A DNA stretch of 64,000 nucleotides from Corynebacterium amycolatum (GTDB lineage: Bacteria > Actinomycetota > Actinomycetes > Mycobacteriales > Mycobacteriaceae): positions 1,674,001 through 1,738,000 of the forward strand of contig NZ_CP069513.1 in the NCBI RefSeq assembly GCF_016889425.1, read 5' to 3'. This document shows, in pieces, positions 1-10,947 of the stretch. How positions within the stretch are numbered: the stretch's first letter is position 1; each line of letters starts with the position of its first letter. The position numbers and the translations under genes were made by a program. Under the pieces are notes generated by a model. That model searched no databases. It was not told the DNA's origin and saw nothing but the letters and a program-made list of their open reading frames with translations.

Positions 1-1272
1 GTCAAGCTCGGGAGTGAGTTGGCGAGCCAACGCCAGCGGGCCGAACTGGGCAAACACGAAAAGGGCAATGGTGAGTGCGGCGATTGCAGGCAGCACCAGT
101 GCATTGTTGGTCGTGATCGCGCCGATGAGAACGTTTGCGCCGAGCAGGAATGCGACTACGTACTTCCGGAAGGGGATGTTCAAGAAGCAGACGGTAGCGG
201 CGATAACCATCAGTTGAAGGGTGATTTGCGCGAGCGAGGAGCTCAGCGGGCGGGCGTGGAAGTTGAGGCCGATCGTCGCCCACAGCATTAATCCGGTGTT
301 GATTGTGATGGCCCACGCGGCGGTTGCGCTCGACTTTGTCCACCGCGCGCCGTATAGGCCGACGGCGGCGAAAGGCAGCATGATGACCAGCGTCGCCGCC
401 ACCGGAATCCAGTCGAGGAGGTAGGACATCGACATCGTTGTCAGGTGTGCAGCGGCTAGCGATGTCGCAATCAATGCCGTTACGCCAGCAGGCGGTGCTT
501 GACGACGGTGCGCTCGCACAGCCGCGACCGCGAGCACGGCGGCCAACAAGTAAGCCAGGACCACACGCCCGGCCGGTCCAATCAGGCCGGATTGGATTGC
601 GACCGCGACGAAGAACGCGATACCGGCAGCGGTGATGAGACCGCCAAAGATTGCAATGATTCTGATGATTGCCTTCTCGTTGCGCCACCAGGGTTCGCGG
701 GGCTCGCGAGGTTCACGCGGTGCCTCTGGCAGTTTCGGCGGCGGGGCGGAGCCGGTTAGGGAAGACTGCGGTGAGGGAGAAGACTGCGGCGACTTCGAAT
801 CCCGCCGCCACTGGTGGGCAGAGGGGAAGCCGAACATCGGCTGCGCACCTGCGTCGCTCTGTGGCAGGGGAGCTGGTTGATTCCGCCAGTCCGCTTGTGT
901 TGGCGGTGGCTGCGGATTGTGTTGATGTGCCCCTTGGGGCGCAGCATGGGGCGGCGCTTGAGGTGTCCGCTCAGGCGCCGATTTAGGTACCGCTTGAGGT
1001 ACCGGCGCAAATTCCGTTCCCGTAGTTTGAGGCGCGCTCGGTACAGTCGGCGCTTGCCCGCTTGCCTGCGAAAGGCGCACCTGCCAAGTTCGGGTGAGTT
1101 GAGCCAGCCGAAGCGAGCTGGCCTCCAAATCTGCCAGAGCATGGGAAAGCTCTGAGACGGAGTCGCCGGTCAGGACAAAATCTCTGGTCGGGGGCTTGTC
1201 GTATCGGGCGGAATGCTGATTAGGGTTGGTGTTCTCGGCTTTAGGGCCAAAGCCGTTGGAGCCAGTATTCAT
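1..1272 (-). CDS. Multi-pass membrane protein, 3' end outside window
   Basis: An open frame of 424 codons runs from an ATG at 1272 to the window edge without a stop. The first ~35 residues are polar, followed by a short predicted helix and then a long Pro/Ala/Gln-rich linker with a small tandem repeat (EPREPREPREPWW) just before the first membrane segment. From about residue 205 on there are successive hydrophobic stretches separated by short basic loops, so the C-terminal half is a bundle of membrane helices. The layout (soluble N-terminus, disordered linker, many helices) recalls DUF2339-type proteins, but I do not recognise the family with certainty. It is divergent from infC. The gene is cut by the window, so full length and function are unknown. 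Confidence 0.7.
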   Translation of the reverse strand, partial: MNTGSNGFGPKAENTNPNQHSARYDKPPTRDFVLTGDSVSELSHALADLEASSLRLAQLTRTWQVRLSQASGQAPTVPSAPQTTGTEFAPVPQAVPKSAPERTPQAPPHAAPQGAHQHNPQPPPTQADWRNQPAPLPQSDAGAQPMFGFPSAHQWRRDSKSPQSSPSPQSSLTGSAPPPKLPEAPREPREPREPWWRNEKAIIRIIAIFGGLITAAGIAFFVAVAIQSGLIGPAGRVVLAYLLAAVLAVAAVRAHRRQAPPAGVTALIATSLAAAHLTTMSMSYLLDWIPVAATLVIMLPFAAVGLYGARWTKSSATAAWAITINTGLMLWATIGLNFHARPLSSSLAQITLQLMVIAATVCFLNIPFRKYVVAFLLGANVLIGAITTNNALVLPAIAALTIALFVFAQFGPLALARQLTPELD

Positions 1273-1714
1273 GGTGACGACTTTAATCGTGTTTGACCTA
1301 AAAACTATGGAGAGAATCTACCAATCTGATTACAATTCCGATTGCACTTTTTAACGCTCGGTAGTGCGCCGGGGGAGCTGATGGCGAATAACCTGGCGTA
1401 AGAGTCGGTTTTGGTATGCGAGAACGCTTGTGTTAGCATCTCGTGTACGACCGCCAGAATGTGATGCTTCTTGCTGCCTTCGGGGAGCATTTAGTTGCAT
1501 TCGGCAGCGAAGAGGATTTAAGTCCCACCCTAGGTGCGCCAAAGAATTACGGTAGCGCCGGGGTCCACCCTAATCGGTGATGTCACATCGCACGATTGGA
1601 AGGCGTCCTTATACAGTGTGTAGTAATCCGCTGTAGACGCGTGGCTTTTCTTCCTTTCCCGCTTGCTATCGCGGTTTGAAACGAAGATTGTTCAGGTTCA
1701 ACCTAGGAGGCCAC
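1273..1714 (+). promoter_or_regulatory. infC operon promoter and long 5' leader
   Basis: This 440-base gap has no gene. A sigma-A-like promoter is visible: TTGGTA at 1411-1416, 17 bases, then TAGCAT at 1434-1439 with a TG extension. Transcription from there would give a leader of roughly 270 bases before infC. A nested hairpin lies at 1457-1502 (GAATG pairs with CATTC outside, ATGCT with AGCAT inside). Translation operons of this type are often autoregulated through the leader; that this one is regulated so is inference. Confidence 0.4.
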
Positions 1715-2239
1715 ATCAGCGCTGAAGCTCGTATTAACGAGGATATTCGAGTACCGGAAGTCCGCCTTGTAGGACCGAATGGTGAGCAGGTGGGCGTTGT
1801 CCGCACCGGTGACGCACTCAAGCTCGCTTACGAAGCAGACCTTGACCTGGTTGAGGTTGCTCCGCGAGCAAAGCCGCCGGTCGCCAAGATTATGGACTAC
1901 GGCAAGTTCAAGTACGAACAAGCCCAGAAGGCACGCGAGGCTCGAAAGAACCAGCAGCAGACTGTGGTCAAGGAGCAGAAGTTCCGTCCGAAGATTGATG
2001 ACCACGACTACGACACCAAGAAGAACAACGTTGTTCGTTTCTTGGAGAAGGGTTCGAAGGTCAAGGTCACGATTATGTTCCGTGGCCGTGAACAGTCTCG
2101 TCCAGAACTGGGATTCCGCCTGTTGGAGCGTCTGGCCGCCGATGTCGAAGAGTACGGCACCGTCGAGTCTCGCCCGAAGCAGGACGGTCGCAACATGACT
2201 ATGGTCCTGGGGCCGGTTCGGAATAAGGGTAAGAAGTAA
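1715..2239 (+). CDS. infC: Translation initiation factor IF-3
   Basis: IF-3 binds the 30S subunit, keeps it apart from 50S and proofreads the initiator tRNA/start codon match. The 174-residue product begins [20 protein letters not shown], the standard IF-3 N-domain start, has the basic linker ([11 protein letters not shown]) and the C-domain with the TIMFRGRE motif. I place the start at the ATC codon at 1715: an AGGAGG lies at 1705-1710, four bases upstream, and homologous IF-3 proteins start at this residue. A longer frame exists (ATG at 1679 region and before) but would read through the ribosome binding site. A rare start codon in infC is a known feature that lets IF-3 repress its own translation. 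First gene of infC-rpmI-rplT. Confidence 0.93.
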   Translation: MSAEARINEDIRVPEVRLVGPNGEQVGVVRTGDALKLAYEADLDLVEVAPRAKPPVAKIMDYGKFKYEQAQKAREARKNQQQTVVKEQKFRPKIDDHDYDTKKNNVVRFLEKGSKVKVTIMFRGREQSRPELGFRLLERLAADVEEYGTVESRPKQDGRNMTMVLGPVRNKGKK

Positions 2240-2315
2240 CCGACCTGACCAGAAATGGTTGTAAACGAGATCTTTGCGCCATGAGCGTCAAAGATCGGTA
2301 GGGGAGAGTTTTAAC

Positions 2316-2510
2316 ATGAAGCAGAAGACCCACAAGGGCACCGCAAAGCGCATCAAGGTTACCGGTTCCGGCAAGCTGCGCCGCGAGCAGGCTAACCGCC
2401 GCCACCTCCTGGAGGGCAAGCCGTCCACTCGTACCCGTCGCCTGAAGGGCACCACGGACGTTGCTAAGTCGGACGTCAAGCGCGTCAAGCGTCTGCTGGG
2501 CAAGGCTTAA
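2316..2510 (+). CDS. rpmI: 50S ribosomal protein L35
   Basis: A 64-residue, very basic protein starting [20 protein letters not shown], which is the L35 signature (KTHKGTAKR). L35 is a small component of the large ribosomal subunit. The start ATG at 2316 has a GGGGAGAG ribosome binding site seven to fourteen bases upstream. It lies 76 bases behind infC and 77 bases ahead of rplT, the usual infC-rpmI-rplT order. Confidence 0.96.
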   Translation: MKQKTHKGTAKRIKVTGSGKLRREQANRRHLLEGKPSTRTRRLKGTTDVAKSDVKRVKRLLGKA

Positions 2511-2587
2511 TTTTTCAAGTCTCGTCCCAGGGCAATCGCCCTCTTAATTTCACTAGTTCTTAAAGACAACGAAAAGGAAGTATCACC

Positions 2588-2971
2588 GTGGCACGTGTGA
2601 AGCGGTCTGTTAACGCTAAGAAGAAGCGTCGCGAAGTTCTCGATTCCGCAAAGGGCTACCGTGGTCAGCGCTCTCGCCTGTACCGCAAGGCCAAGGAGCA
2701 GATGCTCCACTCCAAGACTTACGAGTTCCGCGATCGCCGCCACCGTAAGGGTCAGTTCCGTCGTCTGTGGATTCAGCGCATCAACGCTGCTGCCCGCGCT
2801 AACGACATCACCTACAACCGCTTCGTCCAGGGCCTGAACCTGGCTGGCGTTGAGGTTGACCGTAAGAACCTGGCTGAGCTGGCTGTCAACGACCCACAGG
2901 CATTCGCTGCTCTGGTCAAGGTCGCTAAGGACGCTCTGCCGGAGGACGTCAACGCTCCTGCTGCTAAGTAA
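2588..2971 (+). CDS. rplT: 50S ribosomal protein L20
   Basis: A 127-residue basic protein with the L20 signature [17 protein letters not shown] at the N-terminus, a long basic helix, and the [20 protein letters not shown] segment typical of the C-terminal domain. L20 binds 23S rRNA early in 50S assembly. The start is GTG at 2588 behind AAAAGGAAG. It ends the infC operon; a strong terminator follows at 3047. The length is normal for the family. Confidence 0.96.
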   Translation: MARVKRSVNAKKKRREVLDSAKGYRGQRSRLYRKAKEQMLHSKTYEFRDRRHRKGQFRRLWIQRINAAARANDITYNRFVQGLNLAGVEVDRKNLAELAVNDPQAFAALVKVAKDALPEDVNAPAAK

Positions 2972-3046
2972 AGCAGCTACGAGGTAACTCGTACGTAGCG
3001 TCGGCAAGCACCTGCGACTGGCAGTGCGGTCTTGCCAACATCTTTG

Positions 3047-3094
3047 AAAAACCACCGTCGATTGGGTTAACGAATAACCTCGGCGGTGGTTTTT
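3047..3094 (+). terminator. Rho-independent terminator of infC-rpmI-rplT
   Basis: AAACCACCG at 3048-3057 pairs with CGGTGGTTT at about 3083-3092, with a ~25-base loop, and the 3' arm runs into TTTTTC. Confidence 0.8.
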
Positions 3095-3148
3095 CGTATC
3101 CGCGCTGGCAGTTATGAATCCCGAGCCGCATCACTAGGATTAATCACT

Positions 3149-3979
3149 ATGAACTCTGCGCTGTACTTCAACGACGAGCCGTTTACTCCTCGCACTCCGC
3201 GCGTCTCGGCGGCTATTCAGCTCCACCGTGCGGCCAAGCGGAAGAAGGCTGGGCGCTTCCTCGTCGAGGGCTTCAATTCCGTCGATGCGGCTATCCGCGC
3301 AGAGGCCGTCGTGGAAATCTTCGTCACGGTAGCCGCCGCCGAGCAGTTCTGCGAGCTGCTCACGGGGTATCTCGAACCTGGGACGCAGCGCAAGTCTGTT
3401 TCGCTTATCGACGACTCCGCCGCCCGCTCATTAAGCGAAACCGTCACCACTACCGGGCTTTTCGCCGTCTGCGACATAGGTGCGGTGTCCACTTCGTTGG
3501 AGGAGGCCATTGAGGTTGGAAAGCAGTCCGGTTGTCTGGTGATTCCGGTGGAGTGCAATGACCCGGGCAATGTTGGCACGATTGTGCGCATGACTGATGC
3601 CCTCGGTGCTGGTGCGGTGATCCTTGCTGGCGATTCGGTTGACCCTTTGAACTCGAAGGCCGTGCGTTCCTCTGCGGGGTCTGTTTTCCATACACCGGTC
3701 GCACGCGAGCGCGATATCGATGTCGTTGTGGAGAGAGTCAGGGAAGCGGGTTTTACCACCCTCGCTACGGCGATGGATGGCGCTCTCACGCTCGGTGTTG
3801 ATGCGCTTCCCGACGGTCCCGTCGCCTGGCTTTTCGGCAACGAAGCACATGGCCTGTCGGAGGAGATTACGGCCTCGGCGGGGGCGAGTGTGGCCATCCC
3901 GATTAAGGGCGAGGCAGAGTCGTTGAACCTCGCCACCGCAGCGGCTATGTGCCTGTGGGAGACAGTTCGGGGTAACTAG
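3149..3979 (+). CDS. TrmH/SpoU-family RNA 2'-O-methyltransferase
   Basis: A 276-residue SPOUT-class enzyme that would methylate a ribose 2'-OH in rRNA (or tRNA) using S-adenosylmethionine. The N-terminal 90 residues form a substrate-binding domain (GRFLVEGFNSVDAA). The three SpoU motifs are all present: NDPGNVGTIVRMTDALGA, LFGNEAHGLSEEI and IPIKGEAESLNLATAAAMCL; they form the trefoil-knot SAM site. I chose the ATG at 3149 over upstream starts because the upstream part would overlap the rplT terminator and AGGAT precedes 3149. The position between rplT and pheS is usual in actinobacteria. Which nucleotide is modified cannot be told from sequence. Confidence 0.88.
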   Translation: MNSALYFNDEPFTPRTPRVSAAIQLHRAAKRKKAGRFLVEGFNSVDAAIRAEAVVEIFVTVAAAEQFCELLTGYLEPGTQRKSVSLIDDSAARSLSETVTTTGLFAVCDIGAVSTSLEEAIEVGKQSGCLVIPVECNDPGNVGTIVRMTDALGAGAVILAGDSVDPLNSKAVRSSAGSVFHTPVARERDIDVVVERVREAGFTTLATAMDGALTLGVDALPDGPVAWLFGNEAHGLSEEITASAGASVAIPIKGEAESLNLATAAAMCLWETVRGN

Positions 3980-4074
3980 GAAACCTCGATGGTGAGGTGC
4001 GTGCACGTGTGCAGTTATCCTCGACTATGATTGTTCCATCACAAGAACTGATAGTCCTATATAGAAGTGGTTGA

Positions 4075-5127
<1,053 letters not shown>

Positions 5128-5159
5128 TTCACTGACCTACAGATAGGAGTTTTACTTAC

Positions 5160-7652
5160 ATGTTCGTTCCACAGTCGTGGGTCACTGAAATCGCTCGCGG
5201 CCCAGAGAACACCATCAACCCGGACTGGTCCGTCACCCCGGACGAGCTGGATGAGGGCTTTGTCCGCGTTGGTTTTGAAACCGAGGGGCACGAGCCGCTG
5301 GAGAAGATCGAGGGTCCGCTGGTTTTCGGTCGTGTCGACCACATTGAGGAGCTCGAGGGCTTCAAGAAGCCAATTCGCTTCTGTCAGGTCAACGTCGGCG
5401 ATGCCAATGGCACCGGCGAACTGCAGGAGATTATCTGTGGTGCCCGCAACTTCGAAGAGGGCTCGATTGTCGTCGTCGCACTGCCGGGCTGCGTGCTGCC
5501 GGGCGGTTTCGAGATTTCCGCACGGAAGACCTACGGCAAGGTTTCCAACGGCATGCTCTGCTCCGAAGCTGAGCTGGGCATGACCGATTCCTCCGCCGGT
5601 ATTCTCACGCTCCCGTCGGCCCCGGCTGAGCTGGGTTCGTGCGCCAAGGAGTTCATTGGGCTCGATGATGAAAAGTTCGAGGTCAACATCACTCCGGACC
5701 GCGGTTATGCGCTGTCGGCCCGCGGTCTTGGCCGCGAGATCTGCTCCGCATTCAACCTCGACTTCGCCGATCCAGCCAAGGTCAAGGAGCTACCGGTCGA
5801 TGGTGAGATCCTGAACGTCACCATCGACGAGGACACCGACACCCGCCGCTTTGGTCTGCGCCGCGTCACCGGCATCAATCCGAACGCCGAGACCCCATGG
5901 TGGATGCGCCGCCGTCTGCTGCTGGCTGGTCAGCGTCCGGTCAACGTGGCCACGGACGTCACCAACTACGTGATGCTGCTGCTCGGTCAGCCGATGCACG
6001 CCTTCGATGGCTCCAAGATCGCTGGTGGCCTGCACATCCGCAACGCTAAGGCCGGCGAGACTCTGACGACTCTCGACCACGTGGACCGCAAGCTCGACCC
6101 GGCGGACGTCGTCATCTGCGACGACAACGGTATTCAGTCACTGGCCGGCATCATGGGCGGACTTACCTCCGAGATTGCCGACGACACCACCGATGTGGTC
6201 TTCGAGGCCGCCAACTGGTCGCCGCTGCACGTCTTCCGCAGCGGTCGCCGCCACAAGCTGAGCTCCGAGGCTTCACGACGTTTCGAGCGCGGCGTGGACA
6301 CCGCCCTTGTCGAGCCGGCTCTGGACTTGGCCTGCCAGCTGCTCGCTGACATCGCCGGCGGCACTATCGACACTGGTCGCACCCTGCTCGGCGAGGTTGC
6401 CACCATGCCGACTATTGACTTTGCCGTCAACCGCGCCAGCGAAGTTGCGGGCGTTGATTACCCGCGTGAAACCGTCATTGGTCGCCTGCGCGAGGTCGGT
6501 TGCGAGGTCGTTGACAACGGTGACCGCCTGGCTGTCACTCCGCCAACCTGGCGCTCGGACCTGACCATGTCCGCTGACCTGGTTGAGGAAATCCTGCGAC
6601 TGGAGGGTCTGGAAGACATTCCGGTTATCCTTCCAATCGCTCCGGCCGGCCGCGGTCTGACCGAGCGTCAGCTGCGCCGCCGCTTCGTCGGTCACGCGTT
6701 GGCCCACAATGGCTACCTGGAGATTCTGCCGACACCGTTCATTGCCAACGATGTATTCGACGTCTGGGGCCTGGACGCTGATGACCCGCGTCGTAACACC
6801 GTCAAGGTCATCAACCCGTTGGAGTCCGACCACGCTCAGCTGGGCACGACTCTGCTGCCGTCCATGCTGGAGTCGCTGAAGCGCAATGTTGCTCGCGGCC
6901 AAGTCGACCTGTCGCTCTATGGTGTGGAGCAGGTATCCATCGAGCGCGGTAACGGTGTCTCGCCGATGCCGTCGACTGCTGGCTTGCCGAGCGAGGCCGA
7001 GCGCGCTGAGCTTCTGGACTCGCTGCCGGAGCAGCCGCTGCACGTCGCCACTGTCGCCTGTGGGCGTATCCGCCTGGATAGCCCGTGGGGTGACGAGGAC
7101 GCGTACACCGTCGCCGATGCCATCGAAGCCGCGCGCATTGTTGCCCGCGCTGCCAACGTCGAGCTGGAGATCCGTAACGCCGAGGTGCTGCCGTGGCACC
7201 CGGGCCGCTGCGCTGAGCTGCTTGTCGACGGTCACGTCGTCGGCCACGCCGGTGAGCTGTACCCGAAGGTGTGCAAGGATGCTGGTCTGCCGGAGCGCAC
7301 CTGCGCTATGGAGATCAATCTCGATGCACTGCCAGTGACGGAGCACCTGCCGGCGCCGGTACTCAGCCCGTTCCCAGCCGTCCACCAGGACGTCGCGCTT
7401 GTTGTCAGCGATGAGGTCTCTGCCGCAGAGGTGGAGAAGACTCTGGTGGAAGGCGCCGGTGAGCTCCTCGAATCCATCCGTGTCTTCGATGTTTACCGTT
7501 CCGAGCAGATGGGCGAAGGCGTTCGCTCACTGGCGTACTCCCTGCGTTTCCGCGCACCGGACCGTACGCTGAAGGAAGAGGAAGCTTCCGCAGCTCGCGA
7601 GGCGGCCATTGAGCTGGCCACTACCCGTCACGGCGCTCAGCTGCGCGGCTAA
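5160..7652 (+). CDS. pheT: Phenylalanyl-tRNA synthetase beta subunit
   Basis: The 830-residue beta subunit recognises tRNA-Phe and edits mischarged Tyr-tRNA. Domain order is the usual one: an EMAP/OB-fold tRNA-binding domain at about 45-160 (KKPIRFCQVNVG), B3/B4 editing domain around 215-390 (NVTIDEDTDTRRFG...), B5 DNA-binding-like domain around 410-480, a class II-like core around 490-700, and the C-terminal FDX-ACB anticodon-binding domain from ~735 (LSPFPAVHQDVALVV). Start ATG at 5160 has GATAGGAG in front. Full family length, no anomaly. Confidence 0.96.
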   Translation: MFVPQSWVTEIARGPENTINPDWSVTPDELDEGFVRVGFETEGHEPLEKIEGPLVFGRVDHIEELEGFKKPIRFCQVNVGDANGTGELQEIICGARNFEEGSIVVVALPGCVLPGGFEISARKTYGKVSNGMLCSEAELGMTDSSAGILTLPSAPAELGSCAKEFIGLDDEKFEVNITPDRGYALSARGLGREICSAFNLDFADPAKVKELPVDGEILNVTIDEDTDTRRFGLRRVTGINPNAETPWWMRRRLLLAGQRPVNVATDVTNYVMLLLGQPMHAFDGSKIAGGLHIRNAKAGETLTTLDHVDRKLDPADVVICDDNGIQSLAGIMGGLTSEIADDTTDVVFEAANWSPLHVFRSGRRHKLSSEASRRFERGVDTALVEPALDLACQLLADIAGGTIDTGRTLLGEVATMPTIDFAVNRASEVAGVDYPRETVIGRLREVGCEVVDNGDRLAVTPPTWRSDLTMSADLVEEILRLEGLEDIPVILPIAPAGRGLTERQLRRRFVGHALAHNGYLEILPTPFIANDVFDVWGLDADDPRRNTVKVINPLESDHAQLGTTLLPSMLESLKRNVARGQVDLSLYGVEQVSIERGNGVSPMPSTAGLPSEAERAELLDSLPEQPLHVATVACGRIRLDSPWGDEDAYTVADAIEAARIVARAANVELEIRNAEVLPWHPGRCAELLVDGHVVGHAGELYPKVCKDAGLPERTCAMEINLDALPVTEHLPAPVLSPFPAVHQDVALVVSDEVSAAEVEKTLVEGAGELLESIRVFDVYRSEQMGEGVRSLAYSLRFRAPDRTLKEEEASAAREAAIELATTRHGAQLRG

Positions 7653-7679
7653 AAGGGGAAGCCCCAGGCAGAGATACCC

Positions 7680-8531
7680 ATGATTGGCATCTTGCGTCAC
7701 CGCGACAACAGGCTGAATAGCGCAGAGGCACGAGAGCAGCGTGTCGGAGTGCGCGCTGTGAGCAGTGCGAAGCCTGCGGCGACTGTGGCAGCAGCTGCTG
7801 TCACGGCAGGTCTATTGCTCACCGGCGCGCCGAGTGCGGCTGCGCTGGTCGGCGGGGAGGCTGCTGCGCCTAGTGTGGCGGCGGACTCCGTGGTGTCGGT
7901 CATGGTCCGGACCAGTCCCCATACCGGAAACTTTTGCACGGGAACTGCAATCGCCCCGCAGTGGGTAATGACCGCAGCTCACTGCGTCCGTGATGTCCAG
8001 GTACAGGTTGGGGAAGTCGAGGTCGGTTTCGGCCCGGATGCCCGGCGTGTACCGATTGATCGCTGGGAGATTGCGCCCACCGGTGACGTAGCGCTTATTC
8101 ACCTAGCGGGCGATGCAGCTCTTCCGGAGTATCCCGCAATGGAACGTCGTCAAGCGTTTTCAGAGCAAGAAACGGCAGGCACGGTCTATGGGCGATCGCT
8201 GCTCGGCGATGTTGCGGATGGCTCGCTGCCGATGGCGACCGTCACCGCGTCGATGTGCCCGGTGAAGTATCAACAGTGCGTGCGGGAAGACTCAGTGTTG
8301 GCGCACATGGAGCGCCCCGCGGCGTTGCAGGTGGGCGATTCGGGCGGACCGCTCTTTATCGACGGCCAGCTGGCTGCGGTGTTCTCGGGTGCAGTGGCTT
8401 TTGATGGCAGCGTCGCCCCGGAGGAGTCGGGTTACTATCTCTACACCACGACGTCATCGGTGGCGCAGTGGGCAGATGGTGTGATGAGCCAGGAGTCAAA
8501 CGGCGTAGTTGAATGGTCCGGCGTTGAATAG
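7680..8531 (+). CDS. Secreted trypsin-like serine protease
   Basis: A 283-residue chymotrypsin-fold protease (S1 family). The triad can be read off: His in TAAHC, Asp in PTGDVALIHL, Ser in GDSGGPL. A signal peptide (AATVAAAAVTAGLLLTGAP...) precedes the mature N-terminus near LVGGEAAAP, which resembles the activation-site start of trypsins, so the enzyme is probably made as an exported zymogen. The ATG at 7680 leaves a 26-residue polar extension ahead of the signal; the GTG at 7758 would give a more normal signal peptide and may be the true start. Substrate unknown. It sits between pheT and argC, unrelated to either. Confidence 0.83.
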   Translation: MIGILRHRDNRLNSAEAREQRVGVRAVSSAKPAATVAAAAVTAGLLLTGAPSAAALVGGEAAAPSVAADSVVSVMVRTSPHTGNFCTGTAIAPQWVMTAAHCVRDVQVQVGEVEVGFGPDARRVPIDRWEIAPTGDVALIHLAGDAALPEYPAMERRQAFSEQETAGTVYGRSLLGDVADGSLPMATVTASMCPVKYQQCVREDSVLAHMERPAALQVGDSGGPLFIDGQLAAVFSGAVAFDGSVAPEESGYYLYTTTSSVAQWADGVMSQESNGVVEWSGVE

Positions 8532-8620
8532 TCCGGCGTGCTGGTTGAACGAAGTGTATGTACCGACGACGGCGTTATATTCATAAATCACTCACGTCAC
8601 ATTGGTAGAATTCCAGCACT

Positions 8621-8673
8621 TTGACAACGAATTCTATGAATATCTTGCAACACAGTGAATAAAAGTGTTGAAT
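8621..8673 (+). promoter_or_regulatory. Probable ArgR operator region ahead of argC
   Basis: TTGACA at 8621 could be a -35 box but no -10 stands at the right distance. Three TGAAT half-sites follow at 8637-8641, 8656-8660 and 8669-8673, the first two inside A+T-rich flanks (TATGAATAT, GTGAATAAAA) that resemble halves of the ARG box known from ArgR targets. Since argR is in this operon, autoregulation is likely; the exact operator is inferred. Confidence 0.4.
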
Positions 8674-9721
8674 GTTTGACATGAGTATTTCCGTTGCCAT
8701 TGCCGGTGCGACCGGTTACGCAGGAGGAGAGATTCTCCGCATCCTGTTGTCGCACCCGGCGTATCTTTCCGGCGAACTAACCATCGGCGCACTGACGGGA
8801 GCATCCAACGCGGGTGCTCGTGTGGGCGACATTATGCCTCATGTGGCACCTTTGGCTGACCGCCGTATTGAGCCGACTAATGGTGACACACTCGCTGGAC
8901 ATGACGTGGTGTTCCTCGGGCTGCCCCACGGTCATTCGGCTGCGATTGCAGAGCAGTTGGGGGATGACACGGTAATTATTGACTGCGGCGCGGATTTCCG
9001 CCTGCAGGATGCCGCTGAGTGGGAGCACTACTACGGCTCGGAGCATGCCGGTACCTGGGCTTACGGTATTCCAGAGCTGCCGGGCAACAGGGAAGTAGTG
9101 GCTGCTTCGAAGCGCATTGCTGTGCCGGGTTGTTTCCCCACTGGGGGTACAATTACGGCGCTGCCGGCAGTTGCAAAGAACCTGGTTGAGCCGGACCTGT
9201 CCGTTGTTTCCATCACCGGTACCTCCGGTGCGGGCAAGAAGGCGGCTGTGCCCCTGCTCGGGTCCGAGGTTATGGGCAATCTCCGCGCCTACAACACTGC
9301 GGGCAAGCACCGCCACACCGCAGAGTTCCTGCAGAACCTCAAGCCGTACGCAGAGGATCTCACCGTCAGCTTCACGCCCGTACTCGCCCCGACGTCGCGC
9401 GGCATTCTCACCACTATTACCGCCCCGCTTGTCGACGGGGTTACGGAGGCAGCCGCACGGGAAGCCTACCTCGAGTTCTACAAGGATGAGCCGTTTGTGC
9501 AGGTGTTGGCCGAAGGGCTGCTGCCGCAGACACAGTCGGTAATTGGCTCTAACTTGGTTCAGATTCAGGTCGAGGTAGATGAACGAGCCAAGCGCCTGGT
9601 GCTGACCTCGGCGATTGACAATCTGACAAAGGGCACCGGTGGTGCCGCAGTTCAGTGCATGAATTTGGTTACTGGACAGAATGAAACTGCAGGACTTCCA
9701 CTGGTAGGAGTTGCCCCATGA
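8672..9721 (+). CDS. argC: N-acetyl-gamma-glutamyl-phosphate reductase
   Basis: Third step of arginine synthesis: NADPH-dependent reduction of N-acetylglutamyl phosphate to the semialdehyde. The 349-residue protein has the Rossmann nucleotide motif GATGYAGGE at the N-terminus and the active-site cysteine in VPGCFPTGG. The alternative ATG at 8681 (MSISVAIAG...) fits homologues equally well; neither start has a clear ribosome binding site. The last four bases overlap the start of argJ, so the two are translationally coupled. First gene of argCJBDFRGH. Confidence 0.95.
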   Translation: MFDMSISVAIAGATGYAGGEILRILLSHPAYLSGELTIGALTGASNAGARVGDIMPHVAPLADRRIEPTNGDTLAGHDVVFLGLPHGHSAAIAEQLGDDTVIIDCGADFRLQDAAEWEHYYGSEHAGTWAYGIPELPGNREVVAASKRIAVPGCFPTGGTITALPAVAKNLVEPDLSVVSITGTSGAGKKAAVPLLGSEVMGNLRAYNTAGKHRHTAEFLQNLKPYAEDLTVSFTPVLAPTSRGILTTITAPLVDGVTEAAAREAYLEFYKDEPFVQVLAEGLLPQTQSVIGSNLVQIQVEVDERAKRLVLTSAIDNLTKGTGGAAVQCMNLVTGQNETAGLPLVGVAP

Positions 9722-10926
9722 TGAAGGAAGAAAAAGAAGGTCTCGTCAACGTCGCTGGTGACGAAGGCGGCGTATGTGCACCTCAGGGGTTCGCGGCCAG
9801 CGGTGTCATTGCAGGCATCAAGGTCAGCGGAAACCCGGACATGGCGCTCATCGTAAACCAGGGGCCGGAGAAGACCGCGGCGGCTGTCTTTACCACCAAC
9901 CGTGTCCAGGCTGCGCCGGTGACGGTATCCAAGAAGCACATCGCTGACGGCAAGCTGTCGGCAGTGGTGCTGAACTCCGGCAATGCCAACGCCTGCAATG
10001 GTCAGCCGGGTATTGCCGACGCCCTCGAAGTCTGCCAAAAGGTCGCAGATGGGCTCGGCGTCGACGTTACCGAGATTGGCGCCTGTTCCACCGGCTTGAT
10101 TGGTGACCGGTTGCCGATGGACATTGTGCTGGCAGGTGTGCCGAAGCTGATTGAGAAACTGGGCGGCGATACCGCCGCAGGTACGGCTGCAGCAGAGGCC
10201 ATCTTGACCACTGACTTGGTGGCAAAGCAGGCCGTTGCGCATGGTGACGGATTCACTGTCGGTGCTATGGGCAAGGGCGTTGGCATGATTAGCCCGTCGA
10301 TGGCCACGATGCTCGGTGTGATTACGACGGATGCGTCGGTAAGCGCAGAAATGGCGCACGAGGCTATTGCCAAGGCGAGCGAGGTTACGTTTAACCGCCT
10401 AGATATTGATGGCTCCACCTCCACCAATGACACCGTCATCATTTTGGCCAACGGTGCCTCTGGCGTGAAGCCCTCGCAGGAGGAGCTCGATCAGGCAGTG
10501 CTCAGCGTGTGTGATTCCATCGCACGCCAGATGCAGTCGGACGCCGAAGGCGTGACCAAACGTGTGTCCGTGACCGTGCGTGGCACCGGTGGCGCTGAAG
10601 ATGCCCTGGTAGCTGCTCGCATTATCGGCCGCGACAACCTCTTCAAGTGTGCGATGTTCGGTTCGGACCCGAACTGGGGTCGTGTGTTGGCGGCTGTCGG
10701 TACCGCGCCGGTGGATATGGATCCCGAGCACATCACGGTTTCCTTCAATGGTCACGTAGTCTGTCGCGATACCGGTGGCACGCCTGATGCTCGTGAAGTG
10801 GATCTCTCCGGCAAGGACATCGCCGTTGAGGTTGACCTCGGTACTGGTAATCCGGAAGAGGCCACGATTCGTACGACGGACCTTTCCCACGATTACGTTC
10901 ACATCAACTCGGCATATTCGTCGTAA
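9718..10926 (+). CDS. argJ: Bifunctional ornithine acetyltransferase / N-acetylglutamate synthase
   Basis: ArgJ transfers the acetyl group from N-acetylornithine to glutamate, and in bifunctional forms also makes acetylglutamate from acetyl-CoA. This recycles acetyl groups in the pathway. The 402-residue precursor contains the self-cleavage site in [15 protein letters not shown]: the enzyme splits before the Thr of MATMLG to expose the nucleophile. The alpha-chain motif [10 protein letters not shown] is present. The start overlaps argC by four bases (ATGA); GTAGGAG lies upstream. Whether it is mono- or bifunctional cannot be read from sequence, but no argA is nearby. Confidence 0.95.
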   Translation: MMKEEKEGLVNVAGDEGGVCAPQGFAASGVIAGIKVSGNPDMALIVNQGPEKTAAAVFTTNRVQAAPVTVSKKHIADGKLSAVVLNSGNANACNGQPGIADALEVCQKVADGLGVDVTEIGACSTGLIGDRLPMDIVLAGVPKLIEKLGGDTAAGTAAAEAILTTDLVAKQAVAHGDGFTVGAMGKGVGMISPSMATMLGVITTDASVSAEMAHEAIAKASEVTFNRLDIDGSTSTNDTVIILANGASGVKPSQEELDQAVLSVCDSIARQMQSDAEGVTKRVSVTVRGTGGAEDALVAARIIGRDNLFKCAMFGSDPNWGRVLAAVGTAPVDMDPEHITVSFNGHVVCRDTGGTPDAREVDLSGKDIAVEVDLGTGNPEEATIRTTDLSHDYVHINSAYSS

Positions 10927-10947
10927 CGGTTTTGAGGAGACTCTGCA

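Noticed and set aside
756..1142. Arg-rich minus-strand frame
   Set aside because: It is a +1 shadow of the Pro-rich linker of the membrane-protein gene at 1-1272.
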